From: Deltaproteobacteria bacterium
GTDB taxonomy: Bacteria; Myxococcota_A; UBA9160; SZUA-336
DNA length: 64,000 nucleotides
Direction: 5' to 3'
Assembly (NCBI GenBank): GCA_029261925.1
Contig: JAJDAJ010000017.1
Span: 43,927 to 107,926 of the forward strand
Shown: positions 8,650 to 16,808 of the stretch, in pieces
Position numbering within the stretch: position 1 is the first letter of the stretch
How the letters are laid out: each line of letters starts with the position of its first letter
The notes under the pieces: generated by a model
Databases searched by the model: none
What the model was told of the DNA's origin: nothing
The model's input: only the letters and a program-made list of their open reading frames with translations
Position numbers and translations under genes: made by a program

Positions 8650-9770
8650 CCGGTCGCCCCCACGAGCCGGATCAGCTCGTCCTCGGTCTCGCGCACCTTC
8701 TGCGGGGAGCGGGCACCGAACTTCAGTCCCGCCATGCCGCCGTAGTCGAGGACCCTGGGCACCTGCAGGCCCGCGTCCATGTAGCCCTGGATGATCCCGG
8801 CGACCCGCTTCGGCGGGCCGTGCGGGACGACGGCCAGGAGCATCTCGGGCTCGACCCTGGAGAGGAAGTCGACGAGCTTGTCGCGCGAGAGCGCGCCCGG
8901 GTCGATGTCGTGGATACCCTTCCAGTCGTCGCCGAGAGGGTGGGCGACGCCGCGCTCGCGCATGTAGTCGCCGCGCACCTGCAGGAGGAAGGCCTTGACC
9001 AGCGGCGCTCGGACCATCTCGGCGATCTCGTCGTCGTCGCCGATCAGGCAGGTCATGAAGGCGGCCGTGGTGATCGCCGCGGGATCGCGTCCGGCCCGCT
9101 CGGCGGACTCGCGCAGGGCCGCGAGCATCGACGCGTAGCCCTCCGGCGAGTAGGAGCCGACGGGCCACCAGCCCTCGGCGTAGCGGCCGGCGATCTGCAG
9201 CATGCGCGGGCCCGAGCAGCCGATCCAGATCGGCGGGAAGCGGCCCTCGAAGGGCTCGGTGTCCAGACGCGCGTGGTGAAGCTCGAAGAAGCGGCCCTCG
9301 AAGTCGACGGGACCGTCGCTCTCCCAGAGTAGCCGGATCACGCGGAGCGCCTCCTCGAAGCGGCTGACCGGCCTGGAGAAGTCGAAGCCGTAGGGCACCG
9401 TGTTCTCCATCTCGCCGCTGCCCAGACCGAGGATGAAGCGGCCCCCGGAGAGATGGTCGATCGTCAGTGCCGTCTGGGCGAGCATCGCCGGGTGGCGCCG
9501 CACCGTGTCGACGACGCTCGTGGCGATCGGCGTGTTCCGGGTCTGCACCGCCAGGGCAGCGGCCACGGCGAGGGAGTCCATGAAGCGGTGCGGCGAGGGC
9601 GACGTCGTGGCCAGGTCCGTGAACTCCGGCGTCCAGATCGAGTCGGGCCAGAGGCTGACCAGGTGGTCCGGGAGCCAGATCGAGTGATAGCGGCCGCTGT
9701 CCAGCTCCGGGAGCTGCGACAGGTCCAGCGGAAGCGTCGTGCGAAACGAGACGCCGAGCTTGAAGGTCAT
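8646..9770 (-). CDS. LLM-class (luciferase-like) F420-dependent oxidoreductase
   Basis: Luciferase-like monooxygenase-fold protein, 374 aa. The conserved LSGGRFILGLGSGE region (about residues 108-121) and the barrel strands starting at KLGVSF and SIWLPDHL mark the F420/FMN-binding family. The first gene of the five-gene minus-strand run, it overlaps the sulfotransferase start by 4 bases. Such enzymes move hydride between F420 and alcohols, enones or imines. No flavin reductase is nearby. The gene encodes a complete barrel. F420 rather than FMN is inferred from the subfamily look and the many F420-type neighbours. Confidence 0.88.
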   Translation of the reverse strand: MTFKLGVSFRTTLPLDLSQLPELDSGRYHSIWLPDHLVSLWPDSIWTPEFTDLATTSPSPHRFMDSLAVAAALAVQTRNTPIATSVVDTVRRHPAMLAQTALTIDHLSGGRFILGLGSGEMENTVPYGFDFSRPVSRFEEALRVIRLLWESDGPVDFEGRFFELHHARLDTEPFEGRFPPIWIGCSGPRMLQIAGRYAEGWWPVGSYSPEGYASMLAALRESAERAGRDPAAITTAAFMTCLIGDDDEIAEMVRAPLVKAFLLQVRGDYMRERGVAHPLGDDWKGIHDIDPGALSRDKLVDFLSRVEPEMLLAVVPHGPPKRVAGIIQGYMDAGLQVPRVLDYGGMAGLKFGARSPQKVRETEDELIRLVGATG

Positions 9771-9838
9771 TTGAACTTACGAGCCGAGTTCGAGTGGGCC
9801 TGCGTCCAGCATATCCCGTACCGGCGAGCGGGCCCGGG

Positions 9839-12205
9839 TCAGTCCAGGGCGCCGGCCTCCCGGAGCGCCTTCACCTCCGCGGGGGGCAGACCGAGCAGCT
9901 CCGTGAGCACGCTCTCGGTGTGCTGTCCCAGTACCGGAGTGGGCTGACCGTAGCCGCTCGGCGCGTCGCTCAGCCGGAAACCGTTGCGCTCGTAGACGCA
10001 GGGGCCGAGCACGGGGTGCTCGAGCTCGACGAAGTGTCCCCGGTGCGCGAGCTGCGGGTCGTCGTTCACGTCGCCGAAGTCTTTCACCGGCACGGCCTCG
10101 ATCCCGGCGCCCTGGAGCTGCGCGGCGATCTCGGCACGGGTTCGCTCCCGGGTCCACGCGGCGACGAGCCCCTCGACCTCGTCGACGCGTGCGAGCCGCA
10201 CGCCCGTCGTCGCCAGGGACGGATCGTCGACGCCGAGGATGGCGGACAGCGTCGCCCACTCGTCGTCGTTCCACACGGCGATCGCGACCCAGCGGTCGTC
10301 GACGTCGCCCTCGGGGCGGCAGGGAAACGCGCCGTGGGGTGCCGCGCCGGGCGAGCGATTGCCGATGCGCCCGCTGAGGTTCCCGTTGACCGCGTAGTCG
10401 AGCAGGAACGGGGAGAGCGTGAAGAGCGCGTTCTCGACCTGGGAGACGTCCACGTGCAGGCCGCGTCCGGTGCGGCGCCGGTACAGCACGCCGGCCGCGA
10501 TGGCCGCGGCGGTGAAGCGGGGCGAGAGGGAGTCGGTGATGGTCCCGAACGGTCCCATGGGCTCGTAATCGGGCCAGCCCGTCAGGTGGTTGAAGCACGA
10601 GAGCGCCGAGCCCTGGGCGCCGAAGCCCGGGTAGTCGCGGTGCGGCCCCGTCTGGCCGTTCATGCACGACGAGACCATCAACAGGTCGGGCTTCTGCGCC
10701 GACAGGGTCGCGTAGTCGAGCCCGAAGCCGCGCATCGCCTTGGGCGCGAAGTTCTCGAGCACCGCATCGGCCCAGAAGATCAGCTGCCTCGCGATCTCGA
10801 TGCCCTTGGCGTCCTTCAGGCCGAGCGTGACGCTGTGCTTGCCGACGTTGAGCGCGTTGAACAGCGCCGATCCCTCGAGGCCGTGCGGGTTGCCCGGCCC
10901 CAGCGCGTAGATGCGCAGGAAGTCCGGACGCTTGAGAGACTCGACCTTGACGACGGTCGCGCCCTGCTCGGCGAAGTAGCGCGCCGCGATCGGACCGGCG
11001 GCGCCCGAGCCGAACTCGACGAGCTTCATCCCCTCCCAGGCCCCGCCCCTGCGAGTCGCTCGGGTCGCCGCGCGCGGCTTCCAGTCGGACAGGTCCGGCG
11101 CAGCGCCCAGCGCCGGTGCGCCGGCCCGCGCATCGATCGGGGCCGTCTCCCCGTCCGCGCTCGTCACCAGGGCGAAGCGCGTCGGGAAGCCGTCGAGACC
11201 GTCGAGGGGGGAGAACATCTCGCGAGCAGCGAGCTGGGCGCTCGCGTAGATCTCGCGTGCGGTGTTCGCGGGCGCGATCATCAGGTTGTTGTCGCAGGCG
11301 ATCTCGAAGATCTCCCCGATCGCGTAGCGCGCGAAGAGCTCGATCAGCGGCCCTTCGAGCGCGCGCATCTCATCGTCGCTGGTCTCGTTCGGATTGAACT
11401 TCGTCCAGTCGCGCTCCGTCCACGACGGAGCGTCGATGCCGTTGTCGATCAGCAGCTGGGTGATCGCCTTCAGGGTCGGAACGCGGGCCGGCCCGCCTCG
11501 CAGCCCGAACGTCACCCAGCCGTCCTTGCACTTCCACATCTCGCGCGTGCGCCCGATGTTGGCGCCGGAGCGCGTTCCCCGGTCGCCGCTGCTCCGGTAG
11601 GCGGCCACGGCGGACATGTTGGCCAGGACGATGACCTCCTGCATGGAGACATCGACGATCTGGGGTCGGCCCGAGGCGTGCGCGGTGAGCGCGGCGAAGG
11701 CGACCTCCGGGCCGACGTGGGCATAGCCGCAGGGCTCGGTGCAGCGAACCGGCGCGCGATCCGGGAACCCCGTCACGTACATGTTGCCGGACGCCGCCAT
11801 GATGCCGAGATCCGAGGCACGCCAGCCAGCGCTGGGTCCGTCTGCACCGAACGGGGTCACCCGGACCCAGACCGCGCCGGGCGCCCGGGCGGGGTCGACC
11901 TCGAGCACGCCGGGCCAGCCCGGTGTCTGGAGCACGATGTCGGCGCCGGCCAGGAGCGCGTCGAGACGGGCATCGTCCGCCTCGCAGGCCAGGCTCCGCT
12001 TGCCGGCGTTCCAGGCCGCGAAGCGGAGCGAGCGGCCGCTCCCGTCCCCGCCCTCGAAGGGGCCGATCTCGCGCAGCGGGTCGCCGCCCGGCGGCTCGGC
12101 CTTGACCACGTCCGCGCCGAGGTCCGCGAGGATGCGTCCCGCCAGCGCCGCGGGCTCACCCGCGAGATCCACGACCCGGAGTCCGTCGAGAAGTCGCTCG
12201 CTCAT
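9839..12205 (-). CDS. Tandem-fused class III CoA-transferase (two CaiB/BaiF domains)
   Basis: 788 aa, twice the family length, made of two complete CoA-transferase III domains: roughly residues 1-390 and 395-788 (the second begins around WEGMKLVEFGSG). Each keeps the catalytic aspartate that forms the aspartyl-CoA anhydride: Asp185 in QIVDVSM and Asp586 in LHVDVSQ. Family enzymes transfer CoA between carboxylates. These proteins form interlocked dimers, so a fusion could act as an intramolecular heterodimer similar to BbsEF (inference). The gene is 68 bases upstream of the LLM-led run. ATG 12205 has TAGGAT six bases upstream, which may give a leaderless or near-leaderless transcript. Confidence 0.9.
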   Translation of the reverse strand: MSERLLDGLRVVDLAGEPAALAGRILADLGADVVKAEPPGGDPLREIGPFEGGDGSGRSLRFAAWNAGKRSLACEADDARLDALLAGADIVLQTPGWPGVLEVDPARAPGAVWVRVTPFGADGPSAGWRASDLGIMAASGNMYVTGFPDRAPVRCTEPCGYAHVGPEVAFAALTAHASGRPQIVDVSMQEVIVLANMSAVAAYRSSGDRGTRSGANIGRTREMWKCKDGWVTFGLRGGPARVPTLKAITQLLIDNGIDAPSWTERDWTKFNPNETSDDEMRALEGPLIELFARYAIGEIFEIACDNNLMIAPANTAREIYASAQLAAREMFSPLDGLDGFPTRFALVTSADGETAPIDARAGAPALGAAPDLSDWKPRAATRATRRGGAWEGMKLVEFGSGAAGPIAARYFAEQGATVVKVESLKRPDFLRIYALGPGNPHGLEGSALFNALNVGKHSVTLGLKDAKGIEIARQLIFWADAVLENFAPKAMRGFGLDYATLSAQKPDLLMVSSCMNGQTGPHRDYPGFGAQGSALSCFNHLTGWPDYEPMGPFGTITDSLSPRFTAAAIAAGVLYRRRTGRGLHVDVSQVENALFTLSPFLLDYAVNGNLSGRIGNRSPGAAPHGAFPCRPEGDVDDRWVAIAVWNDDEWATLSAILGVDDPSLATTGVRLARVDEVEGLVAAWTRERTRAEIAAQLQGAGIEAVPVKDFGDVNDDPQLAHRGHFVELEHPVLGPCVYERNGFRLSDAPSGYGQPTPVLGQHTESVLTELLGLPPAEVKALREAGALD

Positions 12206-12211
12206 GAACCG

Positions 12212-12217
12212 ATCCTA
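12212..12217 (-). promoter_or_regulatory. TANNNT hexamer (TAGGAT) just upstream of the fused CoA-transferase
   Basis: TAGGAT on the minus strand ends 6 bases before ATG 12205, the spacing of a -10 element for a leaderless mRNA. The AGGA inside it could alternatively act as a weak Shine-Dalgarno, so this case is ambiguous. Confidence 0.33.
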
Positions 12218-12359
12218 CCGTCTCGCGGGCCGCTCGTGTCGCCTGCCGCTGGCCCAGGCGCGTCGCTCCCCGCGCCGGGGATCGCCGGGCGGCGCGGCAT
12301 GGATCCCCGGGGATCGATCGCGACGGTATCATGCGCGCCCGAGTCCGGAGGCGCGAGCG

Positions 12360-13646
12360 ATGAGCTGGAAGGCACCCCCGCGCCCCGAGTGGGTGAGGGC
12401 GATCAATCGCGGCGAGGTGCCGCTGATCGAGCAGGAGGCGCGGCTGCCGCTCGAGCGCGACGCGCTGCTCGGCGAGGCGCGGGCGCGCTCCGGCCTGGCG
12501 GACGGCGGCGTCGCCGACTTCGGCGGCGAGGGCTTCCCGGCCGACGAGATGATCGATGCGCTCGACCGTGTGCTCGCGGGACTCGAGGGCGAGGCCCGGC
12601 TCACCCGGCTGGGCCGCTGGATGACGCGTCGCTTCGTGCTCCGCCTGCTCGAGGTACGGCTCCAGCTCATGCACTACCTGCGCGGGGACCCGGGTGTGCG
12701 CGAGGAGGAGATCCGCCGCCCGCTCTTCGTTGCCGGCGCGCCGCGCACCGGTACGACGATCCTGTTCGAGATGCTCTCGGCCGATCCCGAGCACCGCGTC
12801 CCGCTCGGCTGGGAGCTGCTGCGGCCGCTTCCCCCGATCGACCCGGAGCGCGCCGAGGCCGCGGACGAACCGCGGATCGGGCTCGCGGACCGCGAGCTCG
12901 TGCTGCCGCAGACCGTCGTGTCGGGGCTGCTCCCCATCCACGTCTACGGAGCGCGCCAGCCGAAGGAGTGCCTGTCGGCGATGTCGTACGCGTTCCGGTC
13001 GGAGGAGTTCACGGCGCGCTACCACGTACCGGAGTACGAGGCGTGGCTGTTCGCGTCGGACATGGAGCCGGCCTACCGCATGCACCGGCTCGTGCTCCAG
13101 ATCCTGCAGCGCGGCGCCAGCCCGGCCCTGCGCCGGCGAAGCTGGGTCCTGAAGTCACCCGTTCACCTGCACTCGCTGCCGGCCCTGCTGCGTACCTATC
13201 CCGACGCGCAGATCGCGATCACCCACCGCGACCCGCTGTCGCTGCTGGCGTCGTACACGAGCCTGGTCGCGATCCTGCGCTACGCCCACAGTGACGAGGT
13301 GGAGTACGGCGCACTCGCGCGGGGCCACGCCGGGCGCTACCGGGCCACGTTCGGGAACCTCATGGAGTGGTCCGATACCGGCGTGCTGCCCGAGCCCAGC
13401 GTCCATCACAGCCGCTTCGCGGACTTTCTCGACGAACCGCTGGCCGTCGTCGAGCGCCTCTACGCGCACTGCGGTCGCGAGCTCGGCGGCGAGGCGCGCG
13501 AGCGGATCGCGACCGCGCTGGCTCAGCGCCCGCGTAACCAGCACGGCGAGCACGAGTACAGCTTCGAGGCCCTCGGCCTCGATCGCGACCGGGAGCGCGC
13601 CGGCTTCGCGGCCTACCAGCGCCGCTTCGGGGTGCCGGACGGGTAG
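12360..13646 (+). CDS. Sulfotransferase-family protein (PF13469 type), second paralogue
   Basis: 428-aa PAPS-dependent sulfotransferase-like protein. The 5'-phosphosulfate loop GAPRTGTTILFE is at about residues 126-137. A 3'-phosphate element appears in ITHRDPLSLLASY. An N-terminal helical extension of about 110 residues precedes the core. It differs from the 7486 gene in length, N-terminus and loop wording, so the two are paralogues rather than a recent copy. GGAGG at 12347-12351 lies 8 bases before ATG 12360, and TATCAT at 12327-12332 is a possible -10. It is divergent from the fused CoA-transferase and converges on an amidohydrolase 10 bases away. Acceptor unknown. Confidence 0.88.
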   Translation: MSWKAPPRPEWVRAINRGEVPLIEQEARLPLERDALLGEARARSGLADGGVADFGGEGFPADEMIDALDRVLAGLEGEARLTRLGRWMTRRFVLRLLEVRLQLMHYLRGDPGVREEEIRRPLFVAGAPRTGTTILFEMLSADPEHRVPLGWELLRPLPPIDPERAEAADEPRIGLADRELVLPQTVVSGLLPIHVYGARQPKECLSAMSYAFRSEEFTARYHVPEYEAWLFASDMEPAYRMHRLVLQILQRGASPALRRRSWVLKSPVHLHSLPALLRTYPDAQIAITHRDPLSLLASYTSLVAILRYAHSDEVEYGALARGHAGRYRATFGNLMEWSDTGVLPEPSVHHSRFADFLDEPLAVVERLYAHCGRELGGEARERIATALAQRPRNQHGEHEYSFEALGLDRDRERAGFAAYQRRFGVPDG

Positions 13647-13656
13647 CGATCGGCGC

Positions 13657-14754
13657 TCAGAGCAGGCCGTAGAGCTCCGCGCAGTTCTTCCAGAGGATCC
13701 TGTCCCGCTCCTCGGCGTCGAACGACGCGAACCACCCGTCGGTCAGCTTCTTGCTGTCGGGCCAGGTCGTCTCGGAGTGCGGGTAGTCGCTGGCCCACAT
13801 GATGTTGTCGATCCCGATGTGCTCGCGCTCGCGCAGGCCGACCGGGTCCTCCATGAAGGTGGCGAACACCTGGCGCCGGAAGTAGTGGCTCGGCGGCTCC
13901 TTCAGCTCGCTCCCGGTCCAGTACCGGTGCTTCTCCCAGATGTGATCGGAGTAGTACTGGAAGAACGAGATCCAGCCGATCTGGCCCTCGACGGCGATGA
14001 ACTTCAGCTCCGGGTAGCGCTGCATCACCAGGCCGTGGATCAGCTCGGAGACGGCTTCGGCCATGGTCAGCTTGCTCATCACGAGACCCGTCATGAAGCG
14101 CGGCGCGCTCTCGTAGATGCTGACCACCGGCGTGCCGGGGCGACGCCCCCCGACGTGCAGGCCCACCGGCAGGCCCGTGTCGAGGAAGGCCTCCCAGATC
14201 GGGTTCCACTTCTCGTCGCCGTAGTCGCCCTCGGGCGGGAACAGCGGGATGTAGCCGCCTGCGAGCCCCGTCTGGGCCGCGGCGAAGTGGATCTCCTCGA
14301 CGGCGCGCTCGGGCGTGTCGATCGGGATGGCCGCCATGCCGAGCAGCCGCCCCGGCGCGTGGGAGCCGAAATCCGACAGCCAGCGGTTGTAGCCGCGCAC
14401 GCTGGCGAGGCGGAGCTCGGTATCGGCCGTCTGCAGCGGACCGCCGACGTAGAGCACCTCGGCGTCGATCCCGTCGGCGTCCATGTCCTTGATGCGCGCG
14501 GCCGGGTCCCAGGCACCCGAGCGCTGCTCGTCGAGCTTGCGGACGTTCAGCTTGAACTCCTCGGGCTTCTTGCCGGCGAGGTTGTCCAGGGTCATGATCG
14601 GCGTGCGCCTGCCCTCGAAGACGCGGAAGTCGCCCTCGTCGGTGTGCTCGATGCGCGGGGCGCGGTCGCGGAGCCCGGGGTCGAGATACTCCTGCCATGC
14701 CGCGTCGGGCATGGTCACGTGGGAATCCGAGGAGATGAGTCCGAACCGTGTCAT
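13657..14754 (-). CDS. Amidohydrolase-family (PF04909) metal-dependent hydrolase
   Basis: TIM-barrel amidohydrolase-2 protein, 365 aa. The N-terminal metal motif is SSDSHVTMP, the second His lies in VGLHVGG, and the C-terminal ASDYPHSETTWPDS carries the catalytic Asp. The family covers ACMSD- and LigW-like decarboxylases and hydrolases. ATG 14754 is chosen over an in-frame extension to 14940, because the family always begins a few residues before the DSH motif and AAGGA precedes it. TACACT at 14779-14784 is a possible -10. It converges on the second sulfotransferase. Related to but clearly distinct from the copies at 29703, 47792 and 62189. Confidence 0.9.
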   Translation of the reverse strand: MTRFGLISSDSHVTMPDAAWQEYLDPGLRDRAPRIEHTDEGDFRVFEGRRTPIMTLDNLAGKKPEEFKLNVRKLDEQRSGAWDPAARIKDMDADGIDAEVLYVGGPLQTADTELRLASVRGYNRWLSDFGSHAPGRLLGMAAIPIDTPERAVEEIHFAAAQTGLAGGYIPLFPPEGDYGDEKWNPIWEAFLDTGLPVGLHVGGRRPGTPVVSIYESAPRFMTGLVMSKLTMAEAVSELIHGLVMQRYPELKFIAVEGQIGWISFFQYYSDHIWEKHRYWTGSELKEPPSHYFRRQVFATFMEDPVGLREREHIGIDNIMWASDYPHSETTWPDSKKLTDGWFASFDAEERDRILWKNCAELYGLL

Positions 14755-14778
14755 GGGCGCTTCCTTGCTCTCGCCTGC

Positions 14779-14784
14779 AGTGTA
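14779..14784 (-). promoter_or_regulatory. TACACT -10-like hexamer
   Basis: TACACT on the minus strand lies 24 bases before ATG 14754 of the amidohydrolase gene, a distance seen for other Shine-Dalgarno-led genes in this window. No -35 element is evident. Confidence 0.33.
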
Positions 14785-14830
14785 GCTCGCTCGCCACGAA
14801 GCTGATCGACCACGCGCCGCGGCCGCGCGC

Positions 14831-15634
14831 TCACGACGCGTCCTCGTCCCCGAGCCGGGAGGCGACCTGGGCCAGCACGGCCTCGGCCTTGCCCTCGATC
14901 GCGAGGTCGATACCGAACAGGCGCGGCATGGCGAGGGCATTGCGCAGGGCCGTGTCCCGCGACATGTCCGCGCAGTGGTCCAGGTGCGCCAGACACATGC
15001 GGACGCCGTCCCGGCTCATGCCGGCGATGGAGCCGGCCATCTCCAGCGCCCGGTCCATCAGCTGCGCCGACGGGTGGCGCGCGGTCGCGAAGCCGATGCG
15101 TACGGCCTCCTCGGCGGAGACCGTCCGGCCCGTCAGGAAGATCTCCTTGGCGTTCTGCACACCCACCAGGCGCGGCCAGCGAACGCCGGCACCCCAGCCG
15201 CCGAGGCCGGTGCCCAGGCGCTTGAGGTGCCAGTCGGACAGCTCGAGGGCCTCGCCCACCAGGCGGAAGTCGCAGGCCAGCGCGAGCTCGGCCCCGCCCG
15301 TGCTGCACACGCCGTCCACCACGGCGATGGAGGGCGTCAGCAGGTCGTCGATGCGGTCCGTCAGCCGCGCGCCCAGGTGCGGATCGGCGGGCAGGAGTCC
15401 CTCGGCCGCCGCCTTCAGGTCGGCGCCCGCGCTGAAGCAGGGCCGACCGTCCGGTCGGGGCGCCCCGCAGAGCAGGAAGACGCGGACCTCGGGGTCGGTA
15501 TCGATCGCCTCCACGGCGGCGTCGAGCTCCTCGAGCAGCGGGCCGTTGATCGCGTTCAGACGCTCCGGGCGTTTCAGGCGCACGATCGCGATACCGTCGT
15601 CGCGCCGCGTGAACTCGATGGCCTGGTCGCTCAT
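14831..15634 (-). CDS. Enoyl-CoA hydratase/isomerase-family (crotonase-fold) protein
   Basis: Crotonase-superfamily protein, 267 aa. LKRPERLNAIN and the oxyanion-hole region STGGAELALACD are clear, and the first catalytic Glu of hydratases is retained in GAELA. The second Glu position appears to be non-acidic (around SDWHLKRLG), so straight hydratase activity is uncertain; isomerase, hydrolase or lyase activity is possible. GGGAG precedes ATG 15634 by about 6 bases. The gene stands 102 bases downstream of an LLM oxidoreductase on the same strand. TAGAAT at 15733-15738 on the minus strand, overlapping the LLM stop codon, could serve as its own promoter. Confidence 0.88.
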   Translation of the reverse strand: MSDQAIEFTRRDDGIAIVRLKRPERLNAINGPLLEELDAAVEAIDTDPEVRVFLLCGAPRPDGRPCFSAGADLKAAAEGLLPADPHLGARLTDRIDDLLTPSIAVVDGVCSTGGAELALACDFRLVGEALELSDWHLKRLGTGLGGWGAGVRWPRLVGVQNAKEIFLTGRTVSAEEAVRIGFATARHPSAQLMDRALEMAGSIAGMSRDGVRMCLAHLDHCADMSRDTALRNALAMPRLFGIDLAIEGKAEAVLAQVASRLGDEDAS

Positions 15635-15735
15635 GCCTCGCTCCCACGCCGGGCCAGCTTCCCGTAGTGGTCCCGCGTCTGGGGGTCGGGTCCGCTCATC
15701 TGGATGCTCCCGGGGGTCTGCGGTCGGGGCCCATT

Positions 15736-16644
15736 CTACACGAGGCCCCGCAGCAGCCCGCGCGTTCGCGCGGCCTCCTCGTCGGTCCTGCACAGCTCCA
15801 TGGCGATGAACTCCGTCGCCCCGGCCCGCTCCAGCTCCTCGATCGAGGCGGCCACGTGGGACTCGTCGCCGATCAGCGCGACGTCCTCGGGACCGCGAGC
15901 GCCCTCGCGTGCGAGCACGGTCTGGTAGGAGTCGAACCCGCTCGTCGCGCCGAAGGCACGCTGCACGTCACGCCGCGCGCGCTCGACGTCCCCGGTCACG
16001 CAGATCGGCAGTCCGACGACGACCCTCGGCGCGGGGCGTCCGGCTCGCTCGGCAGCTTCCCGGATTCGCGGGACCACGTGCTCGCGCAGGACGCGCGCGC
16101 CGGCCAGCCACAGGTTCGTACCCGCCGACGCACTCCCGGCCAGCTCGAGCATGCGCGGACCGAGCGCGGCGAGCAGGATCGGTGGCGGGGTCTCGCTCAT
16201 GCGCACCACGCTGGCATCGCAGCGCACCAGCTCGCCGTCGACCTTGGCCTCGCCCGTGCACAGCAGCGAGTCGAGCGCCGTCAGGTACTCGCGCATGTAA
16301 AGTGCGGGCCTCCGATACGACAGACCCATCTGATCCTCGACGATGGGGCGGTGCGAGAGCCCGATGCCGAGCTGGAGGCGACCCCGGGTGGCGGCCTGGG
16401 CCGTCAGTGCCTGGAGCGCGAGCGCGAGCGGATGACGCCCGTGAACCGGCACGACGGCCGTGCCCAGCTCGATGCGGGGTGCCGCCTCCTGCGCGATCAC
16501 CGCGAGAGCCGTCAGCGCATCCGCGGACATGAACTGCGCGAGCCAGTAGCTCGCGAAGCCCTGCTCGTCGGCCTCGCGCGCGTGCGCCGCGATCGCCTCG
16601 AGCCCGCGACCCGCGATCCCGGTGCCGTTGATTCCGATGCGCAT
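15736..16644 (-). CDS. LLM-class F420-dependent oxidoreductase (TIGR03564-like)
   Basis: Luciferase-like barrel protein, 302 aa, short for the family and resembling TIGR03564-type F420 oxidoreductases. RIGINGTG starts strand 1. RLQLGIGLSHRPIVED corresponds to the cofactor-phosphate region, and LLAALGPRMLELAG is a typical late-barrel motif. AGGAGG at 16655-16660 stands 10 bases before ATG 16644. Just upstream lies a 20-codon remnant of another gene, so this gene may have gained its present leader through a deletion (inference). Downstream on the same strand is a crotonase gene. Substrate unknown. Confidence 0.87.
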   Translation of the reverse strand: MRIGINGTGIAGRGLEAIAAHAREADEQGFASYWLAQFMSADALTALAVIAQEAAPRIELGTAVVPVHGRHPLALALQALTAQAATRGRLQLGIGLSHRPIVEDQMGLSYRRPALYMREYLTALDSLLCTGEAKVDGELVRCDASVVRMSETPPPILLAALGPRMLELAGSASAGTNLWLAGARVLREHVVPRIREAAERAGRPAPRVVVGLPICVTGDVERARRDVQRAFGATSGFDSYQTVLAREGARGPEDVALIGDESHVAASIEELERAGATEFIAMELCRTDEEAARTRGLLRGLV

Positions 16645-16669
16645 GCCGAGCTTGCCTCCTGGACTGCGG

Positions 16670-16729
16670 GACGAACTCGACGGGCGGCAGACCCAGCACC
16701 GTCAGGAACTCGATGCCGAGACGCTCCAT
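16670..16729 (-). pseudogene. N-terminal remnant of a sugar phosphate isomerase/epimerase-like gene
   Basis: ATG 16729 opens 20 codons reading MERLGIEF...GLPPVEFV, which matches the usual beginning of a xylose-isomerase-like TIM-barrel subfamily (the GLPPVEFV phrase is characteristic from memory). The frame then turns into PQSRRQARH and has no further family similarity. The likely history is a deletion that removed the rest of the gene and brought the LLM gene at 16644 close. It belongs to a different subfamily from the gene at 6657. A chance match cannot be excluded over only 20 residues. Confidence 0.5.
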
Positions 16730-16808
16730 GCTCAATCCCGTACTTCGCGGGCTCCGGTCCGGGGCGGATCTCGCCTCGACCTCCGTCGGCGCCCGGGCGA
16801 GACTCCTC

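Noticed and set aside
9771..9779. TAAGTT three bases upstream of ATG 9770 as a leaderless -10
   Set aside because: Spacing is too short compared with the 5-8 bases seen at the other sites.
9794..13294. Plus-strand ORF of 1166 codons opposite the fused CoA-transferase
   Set aside because: Composition is Arg/Gly/Val-rich with no domain similarity; it is the mirror of real minus-strand codons in a high-GC sequence.
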